Shown here one piece after another: positions 13,801 through 25,100 of a DNA stretch of 64,000 nt. The first letter of the stretch is position 1, and every line of letters begins with the position of its first letter. The notes beneath the pieces are model-generated. The model was not told where the DNA came from. It made no database searches and worked only from the letters and a program-made list of their open reading frames with translations. Origin of the DNA: Fistularia commersonii (taxonomy: Eukaryota; Chordata; Actinopteri; Syngnathiformes; Fistulariidae); contig JBBMNZ010000019.1 in NCBI GenBank assembly GCA_037954325.1, positions 10,120,501-10,184,500 on the forward strand, written 5' to 3'. Made by a program: the position numbers and the translations under genes.

Positions 13801-13940
13801 GGCGGCCAACAGTGGCTGGCGGCGAGCTCGGAGGCCCGCGGACTTGCAAGATGATTACGTCCATGCTCTTTGTCTCGCTGTGGCTGATTTACATCATGCT
13901 GGCTTCACTCGAGGCCTACTGCCATATACCTGGGTTTTAA
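3015..13940 (+). CDS. slc8a4: Na+/Ca2+ exchanger, SLC8 family (3' part of gene, five exons); probably NCX4
   Basis: Plasma-membrane antiporter that exports Ca2+ in exchange for Na+. Five exons (3015-3121, 5279-5403, 7685-7784, 8472-8744, 13561-13940) have compatible phases (total 985 nt = 1 + 328 codons with stop) and give 327 residues. In order they encode the end of CBD2 (IDDEEYEKNK, IEESYEFK), the cytosolic lead into the membrane (STVDKLIKKTN, SWREQF), an acidic stretch, FLTVFWKVLFAFVPPTEYW, the alpha-2 repeat (GLKDSVTAVVFVALGTSVPD, GNVTGSNAVNVFLGIG) and the conserved end LEAYCHIPGF. Everything before CBD2 (signal peptide, TM1-5, XIP, CBD1) lies upstream of the window. SLC8 membership is certain. 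The paralog is inferred: the sequence is not clearly NCX1, 2 or 3 from memory, and linkage to plcb3 fits the 11q13 member of the paralogon, which would be NCX4. slc8a2 or slc8a3 co-orthologs remain possible. Confidence 0.85.
4598..4646. repeat. (CA)n microsatellite
   Basis: Nearly pure CA dinucleotide repeat with two g substitutions, in the slc8a intron between the A-type and F-type exons. Confidence 0.95.
4784..4860. repeat. (TA)n microsatellite with AT-rich flank
   Basis: TA dinucleotide repeat from about 4784 to 4828, then degenerate tatacatat and attatata sequence. It can form cruciforms. Confidence 0.9.
5010..5195 (+). mobile_element. 3' end of a non-LTR retrotransposon (RTE-like), degraded
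   Basis: The translation contains QGRPMRRFKDLW and then DDMKLVG..EQDTENRVRW. This is the end of a LINE reverse-transcriptase reading frame seen in many fishes, usually closing in a GDP-stop. It is followed by the 3' UTR motif ggcggccccggaaaggagcagcc and a purine-rich tail. The frame is broken. Two more 3' fragments of the family lie at 39797-40085 (-) and 42650-42745 (+). The clade is my inference. Confidence 0.7.
5279..5403 (+). CDS. slc8a4: slc8a exon: end of CBD2 (F-type exon)
   Basis: Acceptor ctcctag before 5279, donor AAG|gtcagt at 5404, phase 1 in and 0 out. It encodes GDSNENKPLVGAEEEEVAKM, GCPSLGEHTQLEVV and IEESYEFK, the last strand of CBD2 that every SLC8 member has. It joins directly to the A-type exon; no C, D or E cassette exons were recognised in the intron between. 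Confidence 0.93.
6065..6091. repeat. (GT)n tract
   Basis: GT repeat 25 nt upstream of the possible micro-exon at 6116, followed by cctgtgcctgtgcacgcg. Confidence 0.9.
6116..6151 (+). other. possible 36-nt cassette micro-exon in slc8a
   Basis: Between two recognised exons lies an acceptor-like atgcag, a 36-nt phase-0 open stretch encoding RAVDELLRRKKQ, and CAG|gttacc. The residues resemble the start of the next exon (STVDKLIKKTNL shares V, D, L and K positions). The length keeps the reading frame. A GT tract sits upstream, as it does for the true exon. It may be a diverged partial duplicate or chance; without RNA evidence I do not count it as coding. Confidence 0.25.
7606..7682 (+). repeat. 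(TG)n tract abutting a 3' splice site
   Basis: Uninterrupted 77-nt TG repeat that ends one base before the acceptor AG of the exon at 7685. It therefore occupies the whole polypyrimidine-tract position of that intron. In RNA it is a UG repeat, the binding sequence of TDP-43 and CELF proteins. Confidence 0.97.
7685..7784 (+). CDS. slc8a4: slc8a exon: cytosolic segment leading into second membrane block
   Basis: The acceptor is tag at 7682-7684, immediately after a 77-nt GT tract; the donor is CAG|gtaaaa at 7785. Phase is 0 in and 1 out. It encodes STVDKLIKKTNLALVVG and SWREQFVSAVTVSAG, a block found at this place in all vertebrate NCX proteins. The exon lies between a GT tract and an AC tract (see findings). 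Confidence 0.95.
7799..7858 (+). repeat. (CA)n tract just after a 5' splice site
   Basis: CA repeat with one t interruption, beginning 14 nt after the donor at 7785. It is complementary to the TG tract on the other side of the exon. Confidence 0.97.
8472..8744 (+). CDS. slc8a4: slc8a exon: transmembrane segments and start of alpha-2 repeat
   Basis: Acceptor aaaaag before 8472, donor CCAG|gtgagg at 8745, phase 1 in and 1 out (273 nt). It encodes the acidic DDDEEESGEERLPSCFDY, then FLTVFWKVLFAFVPPTEYW, a hydrophobic helix ending in IGVLTAVTGDLASHFGC, and IGLKDSVTAVVFVALGTSVP. The last part is the first half of the alpha-2 repeat that lines the ion pathway. The acceptor has a weak pyrimidine tract (ctttaaaaag), but frame and conservation fix it. 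Confidence 0.96.
8745..13560. other. large slc8a intron (4.8 kb)
   Basis: No confident coding sequence. It holds TG-rich stretches at about 9930-9990 and 11392-11424, a TC-rich stretch at 11967-12003, and a short exon-like island at about 11181-11265 whose length would break the slc8a frame. The rest looks like unique intron sequence. Confidence 0.6.
13561..13940 (+). CDS. slc8a4: slc8a last coding exon: rest of alpha-2 repeat and C-terminus
   Basis: Acceptor tctttctttcag before 13561; TAA stop at 13938-13940. It encodes DTFASKVAAIQDQYADASIG, NVTGSNAVNVFLGIGVAW, a helix with LAFSVTLFTILALVCVIMLL, YRRRP, GGELGGPR, a last helix and LEAYCHIPGF. The G-S-N-A-V-N motif is the alpha-2 repeat signature that coordinates Na+ and Ca2+. 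The C-terminus matches the usual family end (CHI-GF), so the gene is complete at its 3' end. Confidence 0.97.
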
Positions 13941-13942
13941 AT

Positions 13943-14071
13943 GGAGAGGAGAGGGGAGGAGAAAAGGGGAGAGGAGAGGAGAGGAGAGGAGAGGAGAGGA
14001 GAGAGGAGAGGAGAGGAGAGGAGAGAAGAGAAGAGAAGAGAAGAGAAGAGAAGAGAAGAGAAGAGAAGGGA
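13943..14071 (+). repeat. polypurine (GGAGA)n / (GAGAA)n tract in the slc8a 3' UTR
   Basis: 129 nt with no pyrimidine, starting three bases after the TAA stop. The first half is built on gagag and gagga units and the second half on gagaa units. It can form an intramolecular triplex and would be a GA-rich start of the 3' UTR in the mRNA. Confidence 0.95.
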
Positions 14072-14197
14072 CACACTGCCAATATTAGGAGAGAAATGAG
14101 ACGATATGAGAAGGAGAGCTGGGGAGATAGGGGGTGATTAATTCATTGAATAAGTCAGATATTTCCCATAATGTCACAGAAAAGAGTCAGAATCATC

Positions 14198-14203
14198 AAT
14201 AAA
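14198..14203 (+). terminator. candidate polyadenylation signal for slc8a
   Basis: AATAAA on the + strand about 258 nt after the stop codon. It is the first canonical signal I noticed; SLC8 mRNAs often have long 3' UTRs, so later sites may also be used. Confidence 0.35.
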
Positions 14204-17200
14204 CATCGGACTACTTCGACAATATCCAGTTCATCGAGGACTTCAAGTAGGAGCTGCTGAATATTGAGCCAATGGCTGCTCCGTGACACTGCCAAACAAG
14301 GAAGAGAAAGGAGGGAAGGAAGGAAAGGTGAAGAGGGGGCCAACGTTGAAAGTCAAGCCGGGAGTTCTCAGACGAGGGATGATTGAAAGGAGTGATGGAA
14401 CGAGCCGATGGACGGGCTCGTTCTCTCTCCCTCGCGCTCTTCGGAGGTGGATCCTCCTGTCAGTAGCTCTGACTGACCTCGGGGCCCTCAGGTGACTCAA
14501 CGTGAAGGACCACCCACTGGGATCTGGCCAAATAGGCGGTATTAAATCGGACATTTTTATTTTTCTCCTTTCTCTCCTTGAATACACTGTGCTGAGTAGT
14601 CCCCCCTTCCCCGAGTGTAGACTGTAAACATCCCCCTTCCTCCAGCCGTCCCACCTGCCTTACTCTCACCTCCCCAGTAGAAGGTACCCATGATAAGATG
14701 CTATAGCCGCCACCGACCCTCCTCCGTATCACTGAGCCGATCCCTCCTCTTTCCCGTCCGTCCACAGCTCCTTTTTCTACGGTTTCGATGGTGTCACGTG
14801 TTAATGTCGTTACCGTGAAATTGTAAACAACTTAAACTTAAAAGGAAAAAAAAGGAAAAACATATGTATTATAAATCTGGGATGGATCTGGGGAGGGTGG
14901 GTAAGGGAACTTAGAGCATGAATTCTAAATGTGACCACAATGATGGATTGAAGGCAGGAAACGCCACGCAGGCCTCGCCCCCAGCAACACACATCCTGAG
15001 GTATATTGTTTACACTCTAAACTCACCTGGACAGTTGGAGAAGAAAGAGCCAGTGCTGGGGGCCCTGCGGGGCTTCGAGAGGACATCAGCGAAGTATAAA
15101 GGATTTCATCGACTAGAGTTGACGGTGATGACAGTGTTATTAACGACAAATCCGATAAATGCCCAGCCCCCAGTAAATGTAAATGATTATATAAGAAACT
15201 ATGAGGACACAGATATTCATTCCGCGTGACGTCCCCCCCTCCCTGTTGCCCCTCTGTGAGGAGCTGTCTCCTCATGGAGACTGTGCCATTTTTATTTTTC
15301 TCTGAAAGTTTGAGAAGACGATCCAATCGCAGAGGTATTGGAGACAGAGACGGGCTGCAAGAGTGACGGATCCACAAATGAGGCAGCTCCGAATCCTCAC
15401 GTGGCCACGCTGCCCTGCTCTGTCCTGCGCGTGAACAGGACTTCTCTTTGTACTTGCAACAGAAACCAGGCGTGTTTTCCAAAGATTTGACAGATGACTC
15501 CGTTCATTTCCTGTGAGCAGTATTACTTTGTGTGTCTCCCTGAAAAATGTACATTTCAGTTCAAATTCCAATTCATCCAAACTGATAAACGTGTTAATAT
15601 ATTATATATAGTTGAATTTTTTTATGAGTATGAGCCTGTATCAAGAGTTGTGCTATTTATTATGTTGGTTTGCTTTTTTGTGAAAAGTGAGTTGGTTCAG
15701 GCATGGTGAAAGTAAAAGTTGTATCAAAAGAGTTTAAGATGAGAATATCAGTTTAGCCCCGCCCACATTTTGGGATGCATTAGAAATTTGAATATTCCAA
15801 CTGTAAAAGCTCAACCGATATTTGAGCTACATTTTGATATTGTGATTACAAGATCTCGTTTCAGCATATTTCGGTGTTACTCATTTGTAAGAACCAGCTC
15901 CTGAGAGAGTCAGTGTAACATCACAAACTAACTTAGACAGCTATTACAAATAGATGTAAAATCAAGTTGACGTCTTAGTCCAATATTGGATGTATATTTC
16001 AGAAGGTATTAAAACATCATGTTGTGCTTAAGTCTACCTTTGGCCATTTGGTAGACTCTGGGTATTGTCTATGTAAAAACAAAACTTAAAAACAACATGA
16101 TATTTATGTCATCTGTATCTAAATCCAAATGGTTGTAATTATAAGCCTACATTCATGCTAATATGAATGTCTCAGTAACACTGGTGTCCATCTAGAAGCC
16201 TGCTGGGATTGAATGCTATGCTGATCATATTTTACACTTATACAATATTGACTTTTAAGGATTTAGCATCAGCCAGTTTATACAAACAAGTGAGTGATCA
16301 ATAATTTGATTGGACTCCAGACAGCGGGAGTCCATCTATCAGATAAAATCAACTCCTCTAACTTCCTCTAGTGTGTGTGAGAAAGTGTCCAAGCCCATGT
16401 TTACATGATGTTGCTCTGCGCTCCCAGACGCGGGGAGCCGAAGCACATACGGTGCAGCATATGGCTCCTCTGCTACAATTAGGATTGACTGCAGCCCCTC
16501 ATCGAATACAGCTTCGAAGTCAAACGTCCCCAGAAACTGAACCCCTCTTCCACTCAACTGCCTACCATAGCGATTTTCGTGGAGGATTTTCCAGAGAGAA
16601 AGCAATAATTTGGCTTTTTTTTGGTTAGCCCATTCGCTGAGAGAAAATAGGATGGAAAACAACAATTTACCTGCCCACTCTTCTCTCTGTTAGCAAACAA
16701 ATTAACTGCCGCTCAAGGGCCCACGCATGCACACGGCTCAGCAAGGTCACTACTTGTGTGAATGCAACCCAAGTGGGCAATTCAAAGTATAGGGACATTT
16801 ATCTGTCAGACTCAAAATGCTGAGCATCCCCCCACCCCCCGTGACATTTCAAACCCCACACCTCTACAGACAATTCCTGACAGATGCCAAAAAGAAATTG
16901 TCCCGAATCATCTCAAAGCAAATCCTCACTGCTGCTCGGAAAACACGCATTAGCTGATTCCAGCTGAGCCGCATTGATGATGGGAGTTGGACCCCCCGCC
17001 GCCGTGCGCTTATTGCTTTATTTGAAACTTATATTTCACACATGAAATCACACATGGCAGCTGAATTGGAAGTTAGAAGGGGTTCAAGGGAAGATGCTGG
17101 AAACTGTTATTTGTGTTTGGTTAAATGCACTAAACCCAAGGTTTATCAGTATATCAATACATGCACAAACCGGCTTGACATATTTCAAATTGGCAGATTT

Positions 17201-17656
17201 TCTGATGTCAGTGTGATAGCTGCCTGGACTTACTCTCCTAGATCAAAATGTAGGCATATTCAAACAAAACAACAAACACAAAACACCTTAAATTCTCACT
17301 ATCTGAGAAAAAAACAGTATAATTATATCTTTAATGTGTTAAAGTAAACAAACTTTCATATATTTGGTTATTAGAATTTCCCTGGAAACATCGCCTGGCC
17401 ATTCTGTCGGGCTGTCTTGTAGCCTTGGCAGCGCAGAATCTCCTTTCAAACATGAACATCCCCCCTCTGACCTCAGAACATTACGGAGATGACCCGCGTG
17501 CCTTGTATTAGCAGCGACCGGCGGGTGCCAGTATTGATTTTTCAAAACCGCATCCTCCTCAGAAGCACTGAGTGTCTGCAGTTGTCTCTGAAGTGCAGAA
17601 TATCTCATAACACTTGGGCGAAACAGCCGTGGCTCCCTGTCCACCTCCTGCAGCCT

Positions 17657-17690
17657 GGGGTCGGGGTCAGGGCCGGGGTCGAGGCCGGGG
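17657..17690 (+). repeat. G-rich minisatellite with G-quadruplex motif
   Basis: Five runs of three or four G separated by tc, tca, cc and tcgaggcc. The first four runs lie within 22 nt and fit the G3+N1-7 quadruplex rule. Confidence 0.8.
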
Positions 17691-17847
17691 TCGAGCTCCT
17701 CTTCTCCATAACTTCAGCTCCATGAATGGCTCCCACTTTAAGAGTGAGTGGGACAGTTAATTGTCCAGCTGACACAGCATGAACACAGGGGACTAATATT
17801 GAAAAGTAGGCTTTTTAGAGGTTGATGAAAAGTCTAACTATTGTCTG

Positions 17848-17953
<106 letters not shown>

Positions 17954-19277
17954 CATGCATGTATGTGCACGCACACTCTAGGCAAGTGAAATGTGGCCAT
18001 ATTTTTAGTCTCTTGCCTGTTGCTTAGCGACCATCTATCCGTAAGCTGGTGTCTTCTTGACTGTTGCTGGCGTGTGAGAAATTGCAAGTGTGTATGTTTG
18101 AGCATGTGTGTGTGTGTGTGTGTGTGTGCATGCGTGTATGTTTCTGTCTCCTGACGTTTCTCACTTTGTTCTCTCACTCATCTCATCCCAGTGAATGGAA
18201 CAATATTGTCCCTCATTCATTTTTTTTTCATCTCTCAGTGATTGAATTCCTGACACGATCCATCTCATAATGTCCAACACGTGCAATTTCATTGCCCGGC
18301 GTTCTCTGTGCCGCTTCTTGATCGCATGCTCATCTATTGTATTCCATCCTGTCCGTGTGTGTGCGTTCGCTCTGTCACTGTCACAGTGCCTCACAGTGAC
18401 TCGACAGCGTCAGTGTCTCGGTCATGTGATCACTTCGATAGCCTCGAAGCCACTTCTCACCAGGACGACGTGACGAGGCCAACACTTTGGACTCTTTATT
18501 TCCCAATTCAATGTAAACACCAGCAGAACGTTTGGCTCAACCGGAGACCCGAGCACTCGAAGATTTAGGAAATCCTTCGATAAGAAGAGGCATTTTCAAA
18601 CAATATATCAGTTGCGTAAATTACAGATTCCGAGGAAAGCCATTATCAGCTCTGTATCCGGAGCTCGATGTCTCCCCATTGAAAGATTCTCCCCAGTGCC
18701 TCAGTATCTCCGTCACATCCCAGCATCCCACTGATCTCCATCCATCTATCATCCTGGACTCGGTCGAGGAGGGAGTCCCGCCCATATTCCTTTTGCCTGT
18801 CAGACTTTTCTCTGGTACCACGAGATGCAGCCCGGACAAGTGACGGCAGATAAGGCAAATGATTATAACATCTTTACATCTGGTGTATATATTTCTCCAG
18901 GAGGAAATCCAATTTAGTTATAATGGATGGGGTGTATTACCATCTCTCTTGAAATGTCTTTTAAGTGCTCTCGTCGTTCACTGGATTTCCGTGTAAACAG
19001 GAGTTTAGATAGATAAAGCTTTGGCTCTCAGGTTTTTAATTGGGTTTAGTTTTATGTTGGATTTAATGAGTGTCCTCACTAAGATGGCTGTGCATGTGTA
19101 TGTGCGTGCATGTGTGAAGGTGATTAATATCCAGAGAGCCCGATTATCCCAGTTTTTTCCAGGTGTGTGTGTGTCTGTCTGTCAAATGTGATTAGATTTA
19201 TAATAGATATGACGATTGATAGAGCCAGAGTAGATGGCGGCCCTTTGCTTGATGTGTCTGTGCAAGTGCATATATAT

Positions 19278-19281
<4 letters not shown>

Positions 19282-19331
<50 letters not shown>

Positions 19332-19341
19332 TGTGTGTGTG
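19282..19341. repeat. (GT)n microsatellite
   Basis: About 60 nt of GT repeat with one ct interruption. A second, CA-type tract lies at 19492-19527. Confidence 0.95.
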
Positions 19342-19491
19342 CTTATGTCAGACAATTTTATCATCACTCTGGGTGCAGTGGCTTCATGCATACACACACT
19401 CACACAAACACAAGTTAATTTGTACTACAAGCTGAAGGATCAATAGGGAAGTCAGTCAAGTCAGTCAACATATCTATGCCCTCTGTTATGC

Positions 19492-19497
19492 GCGCGC

Positions 19498-19527
<30 letters not shown>
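19492..19527. repeat. (GC/CA)n microsatellite
   Basis: gcgcgcgcacacgc followed by pure CA repeat; alternating purine-pyrimidine sequence with Z-DNA potential. Confidence 0.9.
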
Positions 19528-19534
<7 letters not shown>

Positions 19535-20951
19535 TACATTTAATCGTTAGTCACACCCGGCAGCATTGACTTGATGGATGAGTGAAACTTATGATAATTA
19601 TTCGGGAAATTCCAACAAAGGGGTGGAAGATAAAAACAGGTACTTACTTCCTGTTTACAGTTTTGGTGGTGTTTACACACACTTAAGTGGCTGAAATCAA
19701 AGGTTTTCATGCAGTAGTTGAAGAATTTGTGATGGGAAATGTCACGATCCTTTGACCTTCCTTATTGTGTGTTTCCAGGACTTGATATATTGAAAACCAA
19801 CGGAAGAGACGAATGTACTGCTGGAAACCTCGAGTATTCAGTCTAAGAAGATGTACAAAAGATAATTTTAAAAACAAATGATGATATATTAAACAAAATA
19901 TAGATATTATTTCACAGTATGAACTGAAATTATATTGATATATTTTCTTTAACTGGTAATTAACTTTGATTACTCTGAAAAGGTGTGTAAAAATGGAGAT
20001 TTACATTTGGGCCATTGGTTGCAGTTATCTCTTGCATCAGTTTTGCACGGCAGGTAGCCATGATAATATCATTGGAGACTGTTGTTATGGAGAAATTGAG
20101 GCTTGAAATAGAATCAGACAATGTTTTGGGGAATTTTCAATTGAAATTATTCTTTTATTTTATTCTTTTCTTTTTTATTTTCCATTACGCGACGCTTTCA
20201 CTCATGAACACGGCCGTTCATATTTTGACTAATTCAAGTTATTTAACTCCTTTGTTAGTTTTTTTTTCTCTAATTTTATTATTCAAAATCCTTTCGGCCA
20301 TTTCCATGTCAAGCCTCTTTGGAGCATATTTTAAATGTGTATATCTATTCTTTTTCTCTTATATATTTAAACTTGAACACCTCACCGTCTGTGCAGACGG
20401 AGACAAATAGCAACATGCTCAGATGAAAGGGTTGCATTATTATACAGTTACGTGGAAAGTGTCTTGTGTCGAAAATATCGGGATTATATTAAAGTCAGTT
20501 TTTTAAATGATGATAAATAAATTCATTAAAATATCATTTTTAGGTTTTACAGCATTTTTCATTAGGAAGCTGTGTGTGTATATACGTACGTGTATGTGTA
20601 CGTGTGTGTGTGTGTGTTAGAGAGAGAGGCAGGGAGAAAGAGAGGCTGTGTGACCAGGTGTCTGGAGTGACTGTCTTAATATCATTTCTCTCTCATCCCC
20701 TCTCCATGGTTTACCACTCAAATATATATTTATATATTTATTGATTGAATCTCGTCATTTCCTGGATGCATCACGTAGCGCTATTTATGAGGTCACAAAG
20801 TGCTTTTGATATAAATATGTGGTACTTCGTTGTTTGGTTTTTTTTTTCGTTGTTAGTGTCATATAACTTTTTTGTATCCCCCCTCCACTCAGTGGTTAGA
20901 TAAACAAATTAGCATCTTAACAACTTACAGCTGTCTCTTCTGTCTGTTTGA

Positions 20952-20955
<4 letters not shown>

Positions 20956-21027
<72 letters not shown>

Positions 21028-21028
21028 A
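20956..21028. repeat. (GT)n microsatellite
   Basis: About 73 nt of GT repeat with one a interruption in the intergenic region. Confidence 0.95.
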
Positions 21029-22136
21029 TACATGGCTTCCTGCGCATCGTTCCCTCCATGACTGTTGATGCATGAATTAGCCACTTTGAATAGAGTGTCG
21101 ATGTTAGAAATGTCGTAGTTAAAAAAAAAAAAAAAGAAAGGTATTTTTCGAAGCTAAAAATGAAATATAATGAAAAATGATTTCATTGTTTACAAAGACC
21201 AAACTTTGTTTTTGTTTTTCTCAAAGATGTAATAAAACTTGACCTGCAAAAAAATTAGAGGGGAATGGCATCTTTTCTGGGAAGGGAGGGAATAACACAG
21301 GAAGTAGTGTGCAGTGGAGGACATGCTAAATCCTGATTTATATTTGTATTGTATTTATTTTTTATAATACATTCACTGGTACATTGAGAAGCAATCAAAG
21401 AAAAAGGGAGAAATGGTGTTTGCGACACAATGAAAAGTAATGTGAGAAGACAAAAACTGCTCAAGTCCAATCGCCGAGCTGTTCACTAAACATTTTTTAT
21501 AAAATGAATGTCATCTCGTCTACAAGCCTGAAAAAGCTTCAGTTAATCATAACAATGATGTTTCTGCATCCTTTTCACCCGTTTAATGTTTGACAGGAAC
21601 ACAAACAATGCAGCACTTTCTCAGAGGTCAGAGTTTTTTGGAATTCATTTCTATTCAATTCATCTTCTCTGAAGGAGTCGCTCAAACTTAACTAAGTCTG
21701 GCAAATATGACATTTGCAAGAGATTTTCTTCAAACAGCTTCTGAGATTGAAGTGATGAAAAATAATGACATCAAGACAAATATTGAGATAATTCCAGCTA
21801 AAAATCAGCCAGAGTTAAAAGGGGAATTTCATCTCGAATTAGAAAATTTAACATGAGTATTATACAACTACATATTAAAAGAAACGTGCTTAGCTGACAT
21901 AAAAATGACCATATGTGAAACTTGCATTAAAGTGTCTTTTTCCTCAAAAATGCAGCAAAAGCAGTTATGAGATTTTTTAGGGTCCCATGCTTTATAAATA
22001 ACAAAGAAAGACATTTCACATGCTAATTAGCTGCTGATGGGCCTTAGGATAAACAAACAGCTTTAAATTGTCAATAACAAAGTAACAGTTTCTGGTCACA
22101 TTGCAGTGTCTTTCAGATGTCACACAGTTAGTGTGT

Positions 22137-22168
<32 letters not shown>

Positions 22169-25100
22169 ATAGCCAAATACATTGAAACGAGATAAACAGA
22201 CTGACATAAACATCAGCAACTTCTATCAACGCTCTATAAAAGGAATGTTATGCTCAAACATGCTCGCGCGGTTTGTCGAAGCCAGATGGAGAGTTTCCCA
22301 TGTTTATAACCTGCGATGGTTGTAAGCAGTTTGTAAGAAACCAAAAAAGGCCTAATTTTTGAATTAGTCTGCTCTGTAACTCAGCTGGCAACACGAGATG
22401 GAACAGGATTGTATTTATAGCATTAGCCAGAGGGAACGACTTGTCGGACGATAAACACACACACAAAAAGACACAAACTGAGTCACACACACCTGGATCG
22501 GCACAACTGGCGTACTGCTGGCACACAAACAGCTAAACTGCCTGGAGCCACGACAGGAGATGACTGACGTTGACCTGCTCCGGTCCAGGTGGTTGTTCCA
22601 CCACACTTTTACCTTTTGGTGATAAAACTAATCAAGGGAGAGAACAAAAAAGCAACTCTCACTTCAAAGTTTCTAATTTGCAGGTTTTAATGCTTTAATT
22701 ACCTCTTTTTTTTTTGCTTTTTTTGTGTTATTTCTTCTTCGAGTTCCCGAACAAGAGAGTGGCAGCTGTTATTCCCACAGCAAGCCCACGGCGAGACACA
22801 CATCCATCGTCCGCTGGAGGAGAACGAGACAAAGAGACGAGAAGTAAACACAGGAGTCCTTCGGGAGGGACGAAGGCAATGCCAGAGAGGCAGACAGGGA
22901 AGAAAGTGAGTGTGAGGAAGAATAAAAGGAAGAAAGGTGGGTAGTGTGAGCGGAATTTCAGACGCTGAAGGGGAAACGGTGGACAAATTGAAGCGTAAAA
23001 CAGAAGAGCTGGAGTCGACAGATCCATCCTTTGGGGAGAGGAAGGCAGGAAGTGACACGCTACATTGGTTGTCGCTCATCTCTCGAGTCTGAATGTTTGC
23101 CTCCACGCATAAACTGATTCTGACACTTCTTAGTTAATTGGCTTTGCAGTTTGGTTTCTATTTCTATTGTAATGACTGGGCGACAGCGTTTCAGCAGCAT
23201 CCCGATATGAATGAATGAACGAGCAGAACTGCACAGAGCCAAAAATAATCCTCATCCAGAAGCACGAGCAGTGGCCGGTCCACACACCAGTGACCACCTT
23301 GTTGCCATGTACACACATTTTCTTCCCTTAGTCCAAAAACATGATTTCCCAGTTGTAAGAATGACAGCATGAAGGGTTGTATGTCTCTATTTGTCATATA
23401 AATGAGAGGGTGAAATGTTGTGTGTCTGTCGATCCTCTTCAGTTTTCCGCTGACCGTCAAAGGAATTCAAATTCATTCATGGCAGGTAAACAACATGAGT
23501 AGAACTGCATGGAATCTCCTCACTGAAGCAGTTAAAGCAACTGTGTTTAGTTCACAGCAAAAACATCATGATAATTTATCCAAAAATATTTACATATTTT
23601 TTTGTAATTTCAAAGCAATGACCTGCTTGATCTTAGTAAGTCTGTTGACTCCCTGAAGCACTGATACATGGAAACAGTCATTTTGAGGGCCGTCACTGAA
23701 GTTATCGAGGCAGTTGTTTGTGTCCTCGGGGGCGAGGGTGCAGTACTCAGCAAGGCAGCTCCCCTCCACAAAATCAGCAGTAGAATAAACAGCCAAAGCT
23801 GTGAGGACTTTACACCAGTAAACTGAAACGAACGTTCCATCCATCAACAGTTGAGGAGTTTCCATGAACCCTTCAAATCTTTACTGGAGGAATTTGCATC
23901 CGCCTGGAACAGACACCTGGTTCGTCTGAATGATAATATTATGAAAGATGAAAATGCTGAAATCTTGTTTTCCAGAAAAAAAAAAGGGCAAAAATAACAT
24001 TGAAATTAAAAGAAACATCAAATATGAAAAAGGAACGTGGAGAAACTTTTGTTTGGTTTAGTGGGCTATGTCAGAATAAAAAATGGCAACATCGGCTGGA
24101 ACTGAGGATGAAAAAGGCAAGAGGATAAGACGTGAGAAACAGACGGAGATAGGGGGAGAGGTATAACGAAACAGATGCAGTCAAAGGAAGTGAGAAGACT
24201 TGTAGGCCGGACTGGGGACGGGAAGTCTGTGCAAAATAAAGACAGATATTTAAATGAGTGTGAGAAAGAAGGAGGAGCTGAGAGTCTTTCTGCCAGTACT
24301 CGGAGAAGTCGCATCCATGACATCTGGAAATGGATTCCCCTGACAACAAATCACTTGCAGGGATGATTTGAAGCGGCAGTGGTGATATTCAGCGTGCATT
24401 ACCGACTCAGTGTAAAATGCACGTAATCCCTCAAACCAATTGCCTCCCCCGGGACTCTGGTGCCGCTGATTACCGAGGATTTGCTGCAGGTAATCAGTGA
24501 TCTGTGATGGATTATGGTTTCAGACAAACATCACCCAACACCAGCCAGGACGACGAGAAGCGGGGGGGAACGAAGCCAGAGGACGGAAAGTCCACGAGGG
24601 GTTTATTAACACAAACACAGCAGCGCATTAACACTTTAAGCGATGACGGTTTATTACGTGTGACATGTATTCGCATTGTAGTTTTATCCCATCACAGTTA
24701 TATATGAACCCGTGAAATTCATCTCATCATCACCAAGCAAGCAGAAGACAAACAGGAAGGTTATTTTCTCCCTGCGACTGTAAAAAATATATCAAGGATA
24801 CTGGTTTTCTGATCTCTTGCATCGAAATGGATATCTTCGTCCAATGACTGAATGTTTATGGCCAGTTTCCTGGATTCCAAGTGGTTGTAACTTTTGGCGC
24901 AGGCAAACAGATACGAATCAGTAAAAACAGGGCAACTGTGGCTTCAGAAACAGAATAACTGTCCCTTCTGAATTTCTCCAAGGTGGACATCTGCTCACGA
25001 TTCGAAGGAGTCTCTTGCTTATTAAAGCTTCCGTTACATTTGAAGAATAACCCTGGGCGTCCTCACCATTACGGACCCCATCCACCGAACCACTGTGCCA

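Noticed and set aside
13844..14137. Glu/Arg-rich frame overlapping the end of slc8a
   Set aside because: It is a shifted reading of the last exon followed by the polypurine tract.
14925..15482. 185-codon open frame on the - strand
   Set aside because: No domain, no resemblance to any family I know, Ser/Leu/Pro-rich composition, and it lies antisense to the probable slc8a 3' UTR.
18532..18843. 103-codon frame on the + strand
   Set aside because: It reads like protein in places but has no family resemblance, and opposing frames of similar length overlap it. I could not support a gene.
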